Assembly (NCBI GenBank): GCA_947561395.2
Contig: OX387193.1
Span: 33,616,255 to 33,680,254 of the forward strand
From: Buxus sempervirens
Lineage: Eukaryota > Streptophyta > Magnoliopsida > Buxales > Buxaceae
Direction of reading: 5' to 3'
DNA length: 64,000 bases
How positions within the stretch are numbered: the stretch's first letter is position 1; each line of letters begins with the position of its first letter. Positions 34,640-45,800 of the stretch are shown here, in pieces. Made by a program: the position numbers and the translations under genes. The notes beneath the pieces are model-generated. The model was not told the origin of the DNA. It saw only the letters and a program-made list of their open reading frames with translations, and searched no databases.

Positions 34640-34641
34640 GT
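34640..34641 (+). other. Donor-like site in the Ogre-A LTR
   Basis: GGACCTCAG/GTATCACT lies 274 bases after the TATA box, matched in spacing by Ogre-B (12591, minus). A pyrimidine-rich stretch ending GTCTTAG near 37993, just before ORF1, could be the acceptor. Inference only. Confidence 0.35.
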
Positions 34642-35368
34642 ATCACTCCTCTTCACGTTAGCTTCAACATATATTAAATGTAGAATTTTCTGGAATTTCT
34701 TCTGCTCTTTGTCTTCTGGCTTTGCATGGCCTAGTTTTAGCACGTTATATGCACGCACTTGGTCTCCCTGTCGTGGCATGGAGTCACCTCATGTATGATA
34801 CCCACGTAGGCCTCTTAAGGAACCATGCATGCTTAGTAAAATGCCATACTTAATATGCTGTTGTAATTATCTCGGGGAGGAGAATGTCCCTCCCCGCTCA
34901 TCTAATGTACCCCCCAGGATAAGCCCCCTTCTCTTTCCCTTCTTACGGCGCCTCCTTCTTGTTTAAAGCATGGGACTAGAGCTCTAGACTTTGCTGTTGT
35001 TTTATCTTCTTCGTGTTCTCTCTTGCACGCATGGCGATATGCATGGTAGAGCCATATGGGTCATTATCCACTGTTGTGTATGTTACGTATTAGACTAGGC
35101 CTTCCATGACAGGATAGTTACTGTCTTCATTATTCGAAAATCTGTCCATGTGAATATGCTATATGTGAATGCATGCATGAAAGAATGATCCCCTTCCCCA
35201 AGGCCCCCTTACCTTGCTGTAAATCCAAGGGGAGAAGCCAAGTGTGGCTTCTCCCAATTCTGAACCTACGTGGGCTCATCCAGGAGCCCACAAGACCCTT
35301 AACATGTCCCTGGAACCCCCTGGGATCAGTCCCAAAAGGCCAAAACCCAAAAAGGCCAATTCCAGTGT

Positions 35369-35473
35369 GATCCGGATACTCAGGTCGGATCACCTATGGC
35401 CTCTGGGTATCCGGATGCACTGGCCGGATCACCCACAGACCCTGTGTATCCGGCCTGAGTTGCCGGATACACA
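35369..35473. repeat. TATCCGG palindromes in the transcribed part of the Ogre-A LTR
   Basis: Three inverted words, GATCCGGATAC..GGTCGGATCAC, GTATCCGG..GGCCGGATCAC and GTATCCGGCC..TGCCGGATAC, repeat the vocabulary of the U3 cluster about 1 kb downstream of the TATA box. Confidence 0.85.
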
Positions 35474-36518
35474 CAGCAGCATGATTTTTTGCATGTCATT
35501 GATCCTTTGCCGAATTCTGAATGACCCGGAGCTAAACCAACTGAACCAACAGGGTTTCCGGTCCACCCGGAAACCCAACTTGGGACTCGGACCAACCGGT
35601 CCAGCTTGGCACACTTGTGGGCCTTCCAACGGGGCCCACCAAGCCCAATGAACCAAATGCATGCTAATCAAATAATCCAAGTAAAAATGAATCAAGCTAA
35701 TCGGATGGGCCCAACCAATGCGGCCCGCCCGAACCATGATATGGATGAGTGCATGAATTGTATGGTTTGGCCGAGACCAGGGGCTAGGGCCTTCCGGGCC
35801 CGCTAAAACCCACCAACCGAGCCGAGTTAGGGCACAAGCCCTAAAAGGAACTGGGCTTTCAAAGCCCAAAGCCTGGATCATGGGCCCCAAGCCCAATGAC
35901 CAGCCCACTTTGTACCAAATATAAAGATAAGTCTAAAAAACCCTTGGCCACCGTGGGGGCCCACCTGAGGGGCCCACAAACCGATCCGGCCCACCACTTG
36001 CATGAAAACTACTTAAGCTTTAAACTTGAACCTTAATAAAACCAACTCACTAAACCCAAGCCCACAGGGCCTCCCTAGGCTTAGACCGAGGCCCACAAGG
36101 GCACATGGGCTTACCCAAGCCCACCAAGGACACCGTGGGCCTCCCAACGGGGCCCACCCAATCAGACCCAGATCACTTAAGCAAGAAAAGATAAAATCAA
36201 TTAAAGGGACCCACACCAACTCAGGTGGTCTCGCCAAGACTCAATCTGAATTACATGCGGAATTAGGAATCGGGTGAGAACCAAAATAGATAAAGCTGAC
36301 TCAAAGTAGGGAACCCACGGGACCCGTCATCCGACGGGGCGGATTGGGGTGTCTACGGACTTCCCCAGCCCGCAACCGAGAACCAACCTTAGAATCTCAA
36401 AGCCGCAGACCCAAAGCCCTAAATAGACAAAATTAGGCACCCAGGTGTCCGCCTGCACTCCATCAGGCGGTGGCGACTCCGAATTACCCCGTGCCGCGTT
36501 TCCCACGCGCGCACAGCC

Positions 36519-36536
36519 TAGCGACTCTGCTGGGGA
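36519..36536 (+). other. Ogre-A primer-binding site
   Basis: TAGCGACTCTGCTGGGGA lies 3 bases after the 5' LTR. It is close to the tRNA-Arg-complementary site TGGCGACTC..CTGGGGA described for Ogre elements. Minus-strand DNA synthesis starts here. Confidence 0.8.
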
Positions 36537-38057
36537 CACTCAGCCCAGTAGGACCCTACTTAGGACCGAGTCAGCTCAAGAGGGACTTAGGCGATATTCT
36601 AGGAACTTTTGCTACCCCGCTTAGCAAGGTATAGAATACACGTAACTACGTGTTCTGGGGAGTCCTGCCACAAGGACGTGATAATTGCCTAAGGCAAGTG
36701 GAATTTAAGAGGTCCCCTGTGACCCTCCACTTACCTGGGGATTCTCCCAGGACATCGTAAAACGTGCCAATTCTGCACTTTACTATACGGGGCAGTAGGG
36801 ATTCCTTTATCACCTAAATCCAGACAAAACTCGCCCGTATAGGCACAGCACCCAGCCCAACTACACACACGGGCACACCACCACACCGTGGGTGGATGAT
36901 GGCATAGATGTAAAATTTAATTTCCCGCCTTTTGTGTAATAAAACTGCGTGGGGTGACACGCACGAGGGAGGATGCGTGAATGATCCGATCCTTGATAGA
37001 TGAGTGGTGCGGACATTGCTACTTCTTTACCAAAACTTAGACCTCTCTAGCAGCCTACCCTTCTTCTTACTATAAACTGATCTTTGGGAAGGTATTAGCA
37101 CCTACGCTCCCGTGGCTTGCCGGGGAAAGCTGGGTAAACCCATCCCCCCAGTTTTCTGAAGTCCATTAGCACCACTGGTTTCTTGCCGTGGCACGCGAGG
37201 ATCCAGTACTGGTCCAGACCCTTGTAGGCTTATGTCTCGGGCTGGGTATCCTTCCCCACCTAACGTTTCTGAATGAACCTTGCGTTGAGCATGAGAGGGT
37301 GAGTAGGATGTGAATGATGAATAAAATTGGAATAAAATTCAGAGTCCATCAGGGGCAGCAACCCCCGCTTTTTGCATCAAATGGAGTAAACCCTAGATGC
37401 TGGGCTACCTCAGCCCTGGCTTAGGAAACTCACCTAACCATGATCAGGGGAACCACCCCAGATCCATGCATGGAGTCCTGTATGCTATGGGCCCCCAACC
37501 CATTAGAGTCCGCTGGGAGCACTTTAAGTCCAGATTGGTCTTTTCGAGCAGACGAAAGCCGGCCAGATCAAAAAGACAGAGGAAAGCATGCCAGGGTACT
37601 AAACCCTAGATTTAGGGATTTTAAGCCTACCCCACTTTGAAAGCAATTTGTATCCTCCCTTTTGGCTCCCGACAGCCTTAAGGATGAATTCTTTGAAGTT
37701 TTTGTAAATATCTTGTAAACCTTCGCCTTCGATGGCAAGTTGTAATTTTTGCTATGGTCTGACACTGAAAGCAGATGAAAGAATAGATGAAAGACGGAAA
37801 GACTGGTCGGGACTTGAATGTGCTCCTCTACACAAGTATGTCTAGGAGTCGCGCCTTAACTAGAGCCAACCCCTAGGACCACACACCATGTGTGCCTGAG
37901 TTAAATTCCGCACTGTTTTGTTTTGCTCATTTTGGTGAAGCATGATAGAACTGCTAGTGGTTATCTCTTTTGCTTAAAATTATGCATGTCTTAGGACTAA
38001 CTTAGAGTCTTGGTGTGGAACCTTAATTTGACTCGGAATTTTGATCGGATAGTTGGC
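36537..38057 (+). mobile_element. Ogre-A untranslated leader
   Basis: This is 1.5 kb without a recognisable coding domain. Short frames at 37397-37640 overlap in two phases and look like chance. It aligns in patches with the Ogre-B leader. A pyrimidine-rich run precedes ORF1. Confidence 0.7.
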
Positions 38058-39491
38058 ATGGCATCTTCATCCTCATCTGAGAGAACCCGTTTCCCTAGGA
38101 TAGAGAAGTGCGCCTGGGATACCCCCTGGATCCGTTCTTGGACAAGGCAGCTCCAAGGGAGTGAGCAGATTGAATGGGAGCACAAATACCACATAGGACA
38201 GACTTTGTCCCTGTTAAATGTGCCGATTAACTGGGATATGATCCAAGTAGCCCTGCTTTTCTGGGATCCCCAGCTTTCAGTGTTTCGATTCGGGGTCACT
38301 GAGTTGACTCCCACAATTGAGGAACTTGACCTGTTCCTCCGATTTCGTGACTTAGGAGAACCCGCTAGGCCAAGTCTCAAAGAAAGTTACAAGAATGAAG
38401 CTTGTGTTTTCTTTGGCCTCTCAAGGGGAGAATTCCAGACCTCAGGAGGTGACAAATCATTCACTAGGGTCTCCAAAACATTCCTTGCTGAAAAGATAAG
38501 AAACAAAAAGCAGGAAAGACCCCGGGCTTGGTTTGACACCTTCACCCTTGTGGTTCTGTCGCAAATCTTCTTTCCAACTGGGGGAGACACCATTAATTTG
38601 GCCCTCATGGAAATTGTGGATCAACTCAGGGCAGGGTACCGAATCATGCCACTGATCCTAGCTCAACTGTTCCATTCCCTGACTTTGTCCAAAAACGGAA
38701 CTCGGAGGTTTCAAGGGTGCGCTCCCCTTCTCCACATTTGGCTGCAAGACCACCTGACGGTGTCATCACCAGTCAGTGCATATTACAAGGCAACCGGCGA
38801 CAACATCCATTGGTTGGCCCAAAGAGAGATCAAACCAGACCTACCTGCCCGTGAGGATTGGTTTAACCACTTTCTCCACCTGAAGGGAGAAACGGACATC
38901 AGATGGTGGGGTACATACAACATCCCCTACACCCCCATTGTAGCTTTCAAGAAAAGAGAGGGACTTGCCTTGATAGGACTCACCCATGCCGTGCCGTACT
39001 ATCCGATCCGGGTTTTGAGACAGTTTGGGAAACCGCAGGGAATCCCGGTCAAGGACGACTTGGGCAATTTAATTGGTCCACTCACCAAGGGACTAAGGAC
39101 CCAACTGCTGATGGAGTGGAAGACAGTGTGTGTATATCGAGAAGACGTCTTCATCGAATCACATTTTCGAGACTACGAGCAGTGGATAGCTCGGGAATTT
39201 GGCCACGACGGCCCCCCACCTCTTCAGCCTGTCGCATCAGGCGACATTCCAGTTCCGCCCCCTAACACATATAGGGACAGGGTGGCCGAACTGCAGGAGA
39301 CTCACTCCCGTATCCATTCAGCTTATGTGGATTCGGAACGGGAGAGTAGGCATGCCAATACGGCCTTGCAACATGAAATGGAATTAGTGCGCAAGCGCGC
39401 TGAGGAGGACCGACGTCTGCGGAACAAGCTTCTGCGAGCCTTGAGGAGGCAGGACGTGTCCTCCCACTATGATAATGACCAACCTAGCTAG
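38058..39491 (+). CDS. Ogre ORF1 protein, DUF7745-like
   Basis: The open frame also extends 16 codons upstream, but ATG at 38058 (MASSSSSERTRFPR) is the likelier start, giving 477 residues. Function is unknown. An extra ORF before gag is a hallmark of Ogre elements. The body has aromatic-rich blocks (EHKYHIGQTLSLLNVPINWD, LIGLTHAVPYYPIRVLRQFG) that I recognise as resembling the plant domain DUF7745. About the last 70 residues (ELQETHSRIHSAYVDSERES through LRNKLLRALRRQ) are charged and probably coiled coil. No transmembrane segment or enzymatic motif is seen. The reading frame is open throughout, in keeping with the element's youth. Confidence 0.8.
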   Translation: MASSSSSERTRFPRIEKCAWDTPWIRSWTRQLQGSEQIEWEHKYHIGQTLSLLNVPINWDMIQVALLFWDPQLSVFRFGVTELTPTIEELDLFLRFRDLGEPARPSLKESYKNEACVFFGLSRGEFQTSGGDKSFTRVSKTFLAEKIRNKKQERPRAWFDTFTLVVLSQIFFPTGGDTINLALMEIVDQLRAGYRIMPLILAQLFHSLTLSKNGTRRFQGCAPLLHIWLQDHLTVSSPVSAYYKATGDNIHWLAQREIKPDLPAREDWFNHFLHLKGETDIRWWGTYNIPYTPIVAFKKREGLALIGLTHAVPYYPIRVLRQFGKPQGIPVKDDLGNLIGPLTKGLRTQLLMEWKTVCVYREDVFIESHFRDYEQWIAREFGHDGPPPLQPVASGDIPVPPPNTYRDRVAELQETHSRIHSAYVDSERESRHANTALQHEMELVRKRAEEDRRLRNKLLRALRRQDVSSHYDNDQPS

Positions 39492-39840
39492 GCTTTGGCT
39501 TTGTTGTATTTTGCCATGAATGATGATGTACTTTGTGCCGTGACGGCGCCTTTTGATTAAAGCATGAATTTATTTCTACTTTGCTACATATTGTGCAAAC
39601 TTAATAAGAACAAGAGATAAAATAATTAATTCCCTCCAATAGGGCAAATCGGTCTCCGACAGACCACCTCTCTCCAGATAATTGCAATGTGCTTGGTCGC
39701 TGCGACCACCTAATTTCCTTTGATTGCATCTCTCTCATTGAGATCGCCAAACCCGGCAAGTGTTTAAAAACACCCGAGACTTTGAGCTCAGATCACACCC
39801 ATCTGCATCTTTTCAAGATCAGATGGTCTAACCTGTGGGG

Positions 39841-40480
39841 CACCGAAGCCGCCGACGGATAACTCGGATATTGGTGGAGGATCGTCCTGGCATAGCCTAC
39901 CCCTTTTAGTGATACCAAAGCCGCCGGTGATTAAATCGGATATTGGCTGCGGAGCGTCCGGGTACTACTAGCCGAATCCTTAGGGCACCGAAGCTGCCGA
40001 CGGATGAGTCGGATATTGGTGGAGGATCGTCCTGGCATAGCCTACCCCTTTTAGTGATACCAAAGCCGCCGGTGATTAAATCGGATATTGGCTGCGGAGC
40101 GTCCGGGTACTACTAGCTGAATCCTTAGGGCACCGAAGCTGCCGACGGATGAGTCGGATATTGGTGGAGGAGCGTCCTGGCATAGCCTACCCCTTTTAGT
40201 GACACCAAAGCCGCCGGTGATTGAATCCGATATTGGCTGCGGAGCGTCCGGGTACTACTAGCCGAATCCTTAGGGCACCGAAGCTGCCGACGGATGAGTC
40301 GGATATTGGTGGAGGAGCGTCCTGGTATAGCCTTCCCCTTTGCGAGGCGCCGAAGTCAATGGTGATTAAACCAACGACTAGCTAAGGCACGCCCGGGAAC
40401 TACTAGCCGAAGTTTGGCGCCGACGCCGCCAGTGAATGAACTGGAGATTGGCCGAGGTACGCCTGGGTGCTGCTTTTTAG
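39841..40480 (+). repeat. 145-bp higher-order tandem repeat between ORF1 and gag
   Basis: Units start with CACCGAAG at 39841, 39986, 40131 and 40276, an exact 145-bp spacing, with a degenerate tail to 40480. Each unit is itself a dimer of related halves of about 72 bp: CACCGAAGC..GATATTGGTGGAGGA and TACCAAAGC..GATATTGGCTGCGGA. It is non-coding. Confidence 0.92.
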
Positions 40481-40549
40481 CTCACCCCCTGCAAAGACCC
40501 TGCATTTGGTCAAACCCTGTGATTCTGAGTTCAAACAAAGCCCCTTAAA

Positions 40550-41095
40550 TTGAAGGTTCTCTTTCCTTGCCTAACAGCTAAAATAGATTTAGTTCAACCG
40601 GGTTCTCTCTCCCAGTCGCTTCCGAGCGACTAAAATAGACCAGCTTTCAGAAAAATAGGGTTCTCTCTCCCAGTTGCCCGCGGGTGACTAAAATAGACTC
40701 GGTTCCCAAGGTTCTCTTCCCTTGTTACCTACGGGTAGCTAAAATAGATCAGTCTTCAAATTCACCAAGGTTCTCTTCCCTTGTTACCTGCGGGTAGCTA
40801 AAATAGATCAGCTAATCCATTTAGGGTTCTCTCTCCCGGTTGCCTACGGGTGGCTAAAATAGATCCGGTTATTAGGGTTCTCTCTCCCAGTCGCTTCCGG
40901 GCGACTAAAATAGATCAGCTAATCCATTTAGGGTTCTCTCTCCCGGTTGCCTACGGGTGGCTAAAATAGATCCGGTTATTAGGGTTCTCTCTCCCAGTCG
41001 CTTCCGAGCGACTAAAATAGATCAGTCTTCAAAATTCATCAAGGTTCTCTTCCCTTGTTGCCTTAGGGTAGCTAAAATAGATTAGTTAGTCCAAA
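40550..41095 (+). repeat. Hairpin minisatellite before Ogre-A gag
   Basis: About ten units of 50-60 bp have the form GGTTCTCTCTCCC, then a short inverted repeat, then CTAAAATAGATC. The inverted part differs between units but still pairs: AGTCGCT..AGCGACT, TTACC..GGTAG, TTGCC..GGTGG, TTGCCC..GGGTGA (some G-U pairs). The Ogre-B array at 23845-24140 occupies the same place. Confidence 0.88.
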
Positions 41096-41321
41096 TCCAA
41101 TCAAACAAACAAAAACAGCATAAATCGAAGAAACAGATTCCACTAATTGCATAACCAATTTGTGTAAAATTGCACTAATGCCTGCGAATTGTCCCATCAG
41201 GTACCAAAAAATTGCTTTCAGAAGCCCGTACCTGTTAAGATCGAGGAGAAGGCTCGAAATGGACCAGCAAGGAGAGTAGACGCCGCCAGGGCAACATCCT
41301 GCAGAGTCTAGTCATGCGCAA

Positions 41322-42820
41322 GTGGTTAATGAGATGCAACAAAAGATGGACAGCATGGGTGCCGTCATCCAGGAACTAATGACAGAGCTGAGAGAGTTAC
41401 GGCAGGGCCCACCCGGGGTGCCGGTTGCCCAGCAGCCACCGCCGCAGTTCCCACCACAAGCGGAGGCGGTGCCACCGCCGCGTCCAGTAAACCCCCCTCC
41501 CCTAGCACCGCCACCACCACCACCACAGGCAGCGCCATTTCATGTGGCACAACAAGAGCAATTTCTGCCTATCCATCTGGGACAAGGTGATGAGGACTGG
41601 TACAGAACTCAGGAGGTACAGTTTGAGGAGAAGCTGACAGCAGTGAGGGAAGAGAACAGAACAGAGATGGCCGCCTTGAAGGAGCAGCTCAAACAGCTCC
41701 AACCTAGCACGGTGCAAAGTGAGGCTACCCTGGAAAGCCTCTGTTTCTTCTCAGATATCCAACTCCCGGCTAAGTTCAAATGCCCTGAGTTGCACCAGTT
41801 CGACGGCACTGGGTGCCCACTGAACCATTTAAGGTCATACTCAGGCGACATGTGCCAATATGCCAAGGAAGAACGGATCATGGTGCAATTCTTCCAAAAG
41901 TCACTAACTGGGGCCGCTTACTCTTGGTTCCTGAGTTTAGACAAGGCTAAGATCAAGACATGGAATGACCTGGCAGCAGTCTTCATCCAGCAGTACCGCC
42001 TAAACAGTCAGATTGTGCAGACTAGGGCAGAACTACAGAGGTTGACCAAGAAGAGCCATGAGTCGGTGAGAGAGTATGCCAAACGCTGGAAGGAGTTGGC
42101 AACACTAGTACAGCCGCCACTGTTGGAACAAGAGATGACATCTCTATTTATCGCGTCGCTGGGACAACCATTCTTCACTTTGTTGCTGGGGCAAAGTACT
42201 TCGAACTTCAATGACCTATCTTGACTGCGGATCGGATTGAAGACGCAGTAAGGGCCGGAAAGATAGATGGCAGTGGGCAGAGTGCCGCACCAAGGAGGCC
42301 AGTAATAGGACAGGCCAGCAGAAACCAAGGGCAGGAGCCCAGGAGGCAGGAACAGCAGGCAGTGAATTACGTGCACCCTGTACAACCCCATCATTTCTCT
42401 CAAAGACCAGAAGTAGTGGCACCCCAAGGAACCGGACAAGCTGCTTACCAAGGGGTAAGAAGAACAAGGGAAGAGATGGAGGCCAGAATGAAGCGGGTTT
42501 TCACTCCCCTCCCGTACGCGCCGGCAGAGTTGCTGCCTACTTTGCTAAAGAAGGGGTACGTGCAAGTCAAACCCCCGAACCCTCGTTTGGTCAACGCCAG
42601 AAGCTACAACGCTGCAGAGCGGTGCGAGTACCACTCTGGTGCTCCAGGGCACCACACCAATCGGTGCTGGGATTTGAGGCACGATATCCAAGACCTGATT
42701 GATAGTAAGCGCATCACGGTCGACCCCCCGGCACCACCGGCCCAGACTCCAGCAGCTGGCGTAACCACCAATCCACTCCCAGATCACTCAAAAGCCTCCA
42801 CTAGTAGAACGGCGAATTAG
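41322..42820 (+). mobile_element. gag: Ogre-A gag region
   Basis: The N-terminal coiled segment MQQKMDSMGAVIQELMTELR is followed by a proline-rich stretch (about 41400-41550), a second coiled stretch, and then a retrotransposon Gag capsid domain (LHQFDGTGCPLNHLRSYSGD through ESVREYAKRWKEL, about 41790-42100). A zinc-knuckle-like YHSGAPGHHTNRCWDLRHDI lies near 42630-42690. Gag forms the particle that packages the element RNA. The region is nearly whole; see the entry for the whole element. Confidence 0.85.
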
Positions 42821-45800
42821 GTGAGCAGCGATCAGGGCACCAGGCAGTTCGACCCTTCTACACTTATTGGCCAACCAGGGCAGACAGTGAGGGTGCAGCT
42901 TCGAGCAGGAACCCCCTCGGCAGCAAGGGTAGCTAATGAGAATACAGAGGCCCATGTCTGCACGATTGAGGATGAACCTCAGAGCAGTGAGGAGGTCTCG
43001 GGGCCATGGAACCCGGTACAGTGCGGATGGATCAGTGACTCATCCCCTCCACGCAGGGAAGGAATCGGCAGTTCCGAGGGACCCTGGTTCCGAAATGGGC
43101 CACCGGACACGGACGCGTCAGTGGGTAGTTCAAAAGTACCCCCGCAGATGTCTACCGGATGGCCACCTGAATATATGTCTGCGACTTCAGAGCCGGACCG
43201 GCAATCCCTCCCCGATCTCCTATCAGCGGAGCCAAGTTCAGAATCCTCTTCCCACGGCACGTCAGAGTGGTTCGTCCCCCCTTATGCCACGGAAGAAGAG
43301 GAACCGCCATCCACTCCTGAACGTGCAACCCTGCTTGATCCTTATGAGAGTTCAGATGAGTCCCCTGACACGGACTCAGAAGACACATCAGCGGAGGAAA
43401 GCAGGGCAGTGAACGCTATCGAAGGAGAGGGCAGTGACTGCCTCACTAATTTCCCTCTGGTGCATTTCCACCCATCCACAGACCGGGAGTTCTTCTACCC
43501 AACCCCCATCTCTCACCCTAGCCCTTTAACCCTCAACATCCACGACATCATGGACTCACCTCCACAAGACCCTTTCCCCCTTTCATTTGAACCACCCACC
43601 CTCAACCTTTCACAACTCAACCTGGAACCACCCTCGTACAACAGGGTATCCCCACCTTACCCCACTACATCTTTCCACCTTCAAGCCACCTCTGCAACCA
43701 CCATTGAAGCAGAAATCGACCGAATCACCCAATCTGGTCGATACATAAACACCGATCCCCCGCCCGTACCAGAGGGAGAGGAAGCAGAAGCAGAAGCGAA
43801 AAGGAAAGAAAGAGGGAAGGACGTGGTCACAGAATTGCCACCGACCCTCAAGAGAAAGGGAAGGGCCACAGAAGAGGAGGTCACAGATTTGCACCACAGC
43901 ATCTACACCCCCGAATACGATCTCCTCCAGCAGTTGAACAGGGTACCCGCCCAGATTTCCATAATGAGACTTCTGATTGACTCAGAGAAGCACCGGACAG
44001 TACTAATGAAGGTCCTAGGGGATGCACACGTACCAGCAAGCATTGATCCGGAACAACTAGGGGCAGTGGTGTCAGTAATCATGGCACCCCAGGCCATCTC
44101 CTTCTCTGCAGCAGATTTGCCACCGAAGGGTTGTGACCACACTGAGCCGCTCTACATAACAGTGAAGTGCGTCGATCTCATCGTGAGGCGTGCTATGATT
44201 GACAACGGGTCAGCCTTGAACATATGCCCAATGAGGACATTTCATAGTCTACAGTTGAACCCTACCATGATCAAGCCAAGTGGGCACAATGTCAGAGGCT
44301 TTGACAACGCCCGAAGGGATTCACTGGGAGAGGTCACTTTGGTGGTCATGGTCGCAGATAGGCCCTTTACCATGGAGTTTGAACTCATGGATATCAACGC
44401 CTCATTCAACTTGCTGATTGGGAGGCCGTGGCTGCATCAGGCAGGAGCAGTATCTTCCACACTGCACAGAATGGTCCGGTTCATGTCAGGCAACGAACTT
44501 ATAACAGTACATGCTGAGGATCACCGAGAGTTCGAAAGGGTCGGAGTACCCTATGTGGATTATGAGTTGCCCACCACACTCAACTTCCAAGCAGTGGAGA
44601 TGGTGCAGGTGAACCGTATCCCTGAAGCTGAAAGGGGGCGACGACTCTCGAAAAAGAGGAGAAAGCACATGTTCAGCGCTGCTGACTGCGCAGACTGGGG
44701 TCTCAGGGCCGGTGATGGATTAGGCAAGTATAAGCAGGGAATTAAGGCAGCCATCCGACCTCATGAGCAGACTACTGGTTTCGGACTGGGGTTCAGACCG
44801 CAGCCAGAAGACTACTCCCGACTCCATGGGAACCGTGCAGAGAGGAAAAGGGCAAGAACTGAAGGAAGAGACCCCCACTGGCCCATATGCACACACGGGA
44901 ACTTGTACCACCGCTTCTCTAACATGGAGCATGAAGCGGCTCAGGCTATCGAGAATATAGTCCCCCAAGGGTGGGGAGATGAGTTTTTGGAAACCCCTGC
45001 TGCAGAAGAAGACTACCTGCAAGGATTGGCTCAGATGCTCTGGGAAGAGCCGGCCCCCATGGAAGTGATTGAAGTGGACCCGTTGGCTCCTGAGGGCTCG
45101 CCAGATGACCTGCCAGCACTGGTTGCCCTGGACTCAGTCGACGAAGTTACCATGGCCTTCGCCCCACCCGACGAGCAATTCATCCCTGAAGGGATCCCAA
45201 TCAACTCTGCAATTGTGATGGAAGCGCCGTCACCTGCTCCCATTGAGGAATCCAAAGAAGAAGGTCCGGTCATGTATGTCTGCATGATGGAAGGGCGAGA
45301 CAGCTCAGGAGCGCCAACCCGCAGGCCAAGGTCGCCTCCTCCACGCCCCTATATCCCGCACCCTGGAACTCGCGATGGTTTGAACCGCATGTTCCGTAGC
45401 ATGCCCCAAGTGCTAGGGCCGGTACCGGAAGAGGTATACCATGCGGCGTACGGCAAATGGGCACCACCAGCTTACTCCTCTACAGTTCCTGGGATACCAA
45501 CTGGGATACCCATAATGTTTGCACTCCCCAGAGTTGACCCGGCCAACGAAGTCACCATCGCGTATGCACCACCCAGGGACGAGATACCGTGGGCCATCCC
45601 CATCAGTGGAGCAGGGATGGGGATATCATCAGAATCTGGCCCCCAGTCAGAGAGAAGCCAGAACAAGCCAGTGGGATGCGCAGCGCATGATCCTATTTGC
45701 CTATCTTCTGACGACAGCGCCAACATGGTACTAGCTGAAGAACCAGAAGCGGCAGTCATCATCGACGGGGAAGATCGGGCACCACTCAAAAACTGGAGCG

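Larger units (their letters stand above)
33546..36515 (+). mobile_element. Ogre-A 5' LTR
   Basis: The LTR is 2970 bp, starting TGTAAGCACC and ending CACGCGCGCACA. Its U3 has one copy of a unit of about 140 bp that is present twice in the 3' LTR. The palindromic cluster at 34107-34356 is followed by the TATA box. R/U5 is rich in GGCCCA/TGGGCC words (35600-36170). Apparent frames of 60-160 codons here recur in the 3' LTR and are not genes. Confidence 0.92.

Noticed and set aside
35429-35908. A 159-codon reverse frame, and several overlapping frames, in the Ogre-A 5' LTR.
   Set aside because: The same frames recur at 52444-52923 because they lie in the other LTR. They overlap in several phases and show no domain. 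The open frames follow from GGCCCA-rich composition.
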